Source of the DNA: Zopfochytrium polystomum
Lineage: Eukaryota > Chytridiomycota > Chytridiomycetes > Chytridiales > Chytridiaceae
Direction: 5' to 3'
DNA length: 64,000 nucleotides
Assembly: GCA_025765615.1 (NCBI GenBank)
Contig: JAIVFJ010000001.1
Coordinates: 186,001 to 250,000, forward strand
Positions within the stretch are counted from its first letter, which is position 1. Each line of letters opens with the position of its first letter. The notes below the pieces were generated by a model, which made no database searches, was not told the DNA's origin, and saw only the letters and a program-made list of their open reading frames with translations. Below, in pieces: positions 63,352-64,000 of the stretch. The translations under genes were made by a program, and so were the position numbers.

Positions 63352-63615
63352 TCATTCAAAACTCAACTCCCGCAGCTTGGCCGGCTTCCCGACGGCATAC
63401 TCCACGGCCCTCCTGGCGTTCGGGTCGCCGAGCCCAATGTTCACAAGAAAAATGTTCTCGACGGAGGCGGCGGCGACGCGACTGTCCTTCTCCATCGACT
63501 CCTGTTTTGTTCCTTCCCGCTTCACATTCCACTGGTTTTTCCAGGCCGCCACGTCTATTCGAGCCTCTTGCGGGGGCAAAAATTCTTTTGTGCCGACATA
63601 GCAGCGACGTAGCAA
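63352..63615 (-). CDS. Hypothetical protein, probably C-terminal exon
   Basis: The minus frame ends SVENIFLVNIGLGDPNARRA, VEYAVGKPAKLREL, SFE-stop. It has a balanced composition and looks like the last exon of a gene whose upstream exons lie toward 64000. I do not recognise the family. The only ATG in the frame is probably not the true start. Confidence 0.35.
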   Translation of the reverse strand: MLRRCYVGTKEFLPPQEARIDVAAWKNQWNVKREGTKQESMEKDSRVAAASVENIFLVNIGLGDPNARRAVEYAVGKPAKLRELSFE

Positions 63616-64000
63616 TTCACAAACTCTGTCTTCTCGTGCCGCACGCTCTTACGGACGTGCCATCGGCAGCTGCCAGAATAACCTTTAAACCCTCCTCCCT
63701 GTGAGCCAAACCCAGATGAGGTGCCGACAGCCTCAACGGATAAGGATCCTGAGGACTAGCTGCTGGAGAATGGTGACTGCGCAAGCCGGTCTCTTTTTAA
63801 TATGTACATAGTTTTTTTTTTGTAAGTTCACAAGATCAGGGAGCACGGCATATTTCTTTGGGTTCGTTCCTCTGTGGACTTAGCGAGACCCCCCCCCAAT
63901 CTTTGAGGCGAGCCAGAGTAGGAAGTACATTGTGTACGTTGCGCCGGAAAAGCTCTAGTTGATCCAGTGACTCCGGAAGCTTCCATGGTTAGTTTCACCG
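63616..64000. other. Right edge, nothing firmly recognised
   Basis: May hold upstream exons of the minus-strand gene ending at 63352. No domain could be read. Confidence 0.35.

Overview
This 64-kb window is nuclear DNA from an intron-rich, GC-rich fungus, most likely a zoosporic (chytrid-type) fungus. Genes are broken by many short GT-AG introns of about 45-180 nt. A WDR92/DNAAF10 orthologue, an axonemal-dynein assembly factor, points to a species with flagellated zoospores. The metabolic and housekeeping genes are typically fungal: a DHA1-type MFS pair, a secreted intradiol dioxygenase, a Pcl-type cyclin and an IRC3-like mitochondrial helicase. Two genes carry ankyrin-like repeats ending in a WW pair.

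Layout: 0.3-2.1 kb holds a cytochrome P450 pseudogene, followed by the cytosolic phenylalanyl-tRNA synthetase beta subunit (2.3-4.7 kb) and tRNA-Val(AAC). From 5.2 to 8.8 kb lie small genes, including three paralogues of a short protein with TATA boxes and CA-rich leaders. From 9 to 18 kb lie a gag-like orphan gene, an alpha/beta hydrolase, a possible ricin-B-like remnant, a WW-ankyrin protein, an intradiol dioxygenase and a small heat-shock protein (sHSP). From 18.18 to 25.55 kb there is a full-length non-LTR retrotransposon (LINE) with EN-RT-RNase H, flanked by a perfect 17-bp target-site duplication. It sits between the TATA box of the sHSP gene and a heat-shock element. From 27.4 to 32.5 kb lies a tandem pair of MFS transporters. 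35.4-37.8 kb holds a DUF885 protein.

From 38 to 42.5 kb there is a decayed stretch: a truncated helicase pseudogene, a C-terminal scrap of the lipase-like/GTPase family, and an ankyrin pseudogene. 42.8-45.4 kb holds the intact IRC3-like helicase. Next come Mediator subunit 8, a second WW-ankyrin gene and WDR92 (to 49.9 kb). A RING-finger gene (minus strand, 52.2-53.3 kb) and a Pcl-type cyclin gene (54.3-56.2 kb) follow. A microsatellite-rich gap then leads to a large two-exon gene (59.1-63.1 kb) joining a hydrophobic N terminus, a lipase-3-like domain without its serine, and a P-loop GTPase-like domain.

The genes do not form one pathway. The most notable points are the LINE that separates a heat-shock element from its sHSP core promoter, the lipase-like/GTPase fusion with decayed relatives nearby, the CA-leader small-protein family, and a predicted 5-nt microexon encoding part of the DEAH box. 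Several single-base frame breaks fall in 8-nt homopolymers and may be sequence errors. All functional calls come from reading motifs and remembered family features; no searches were run.
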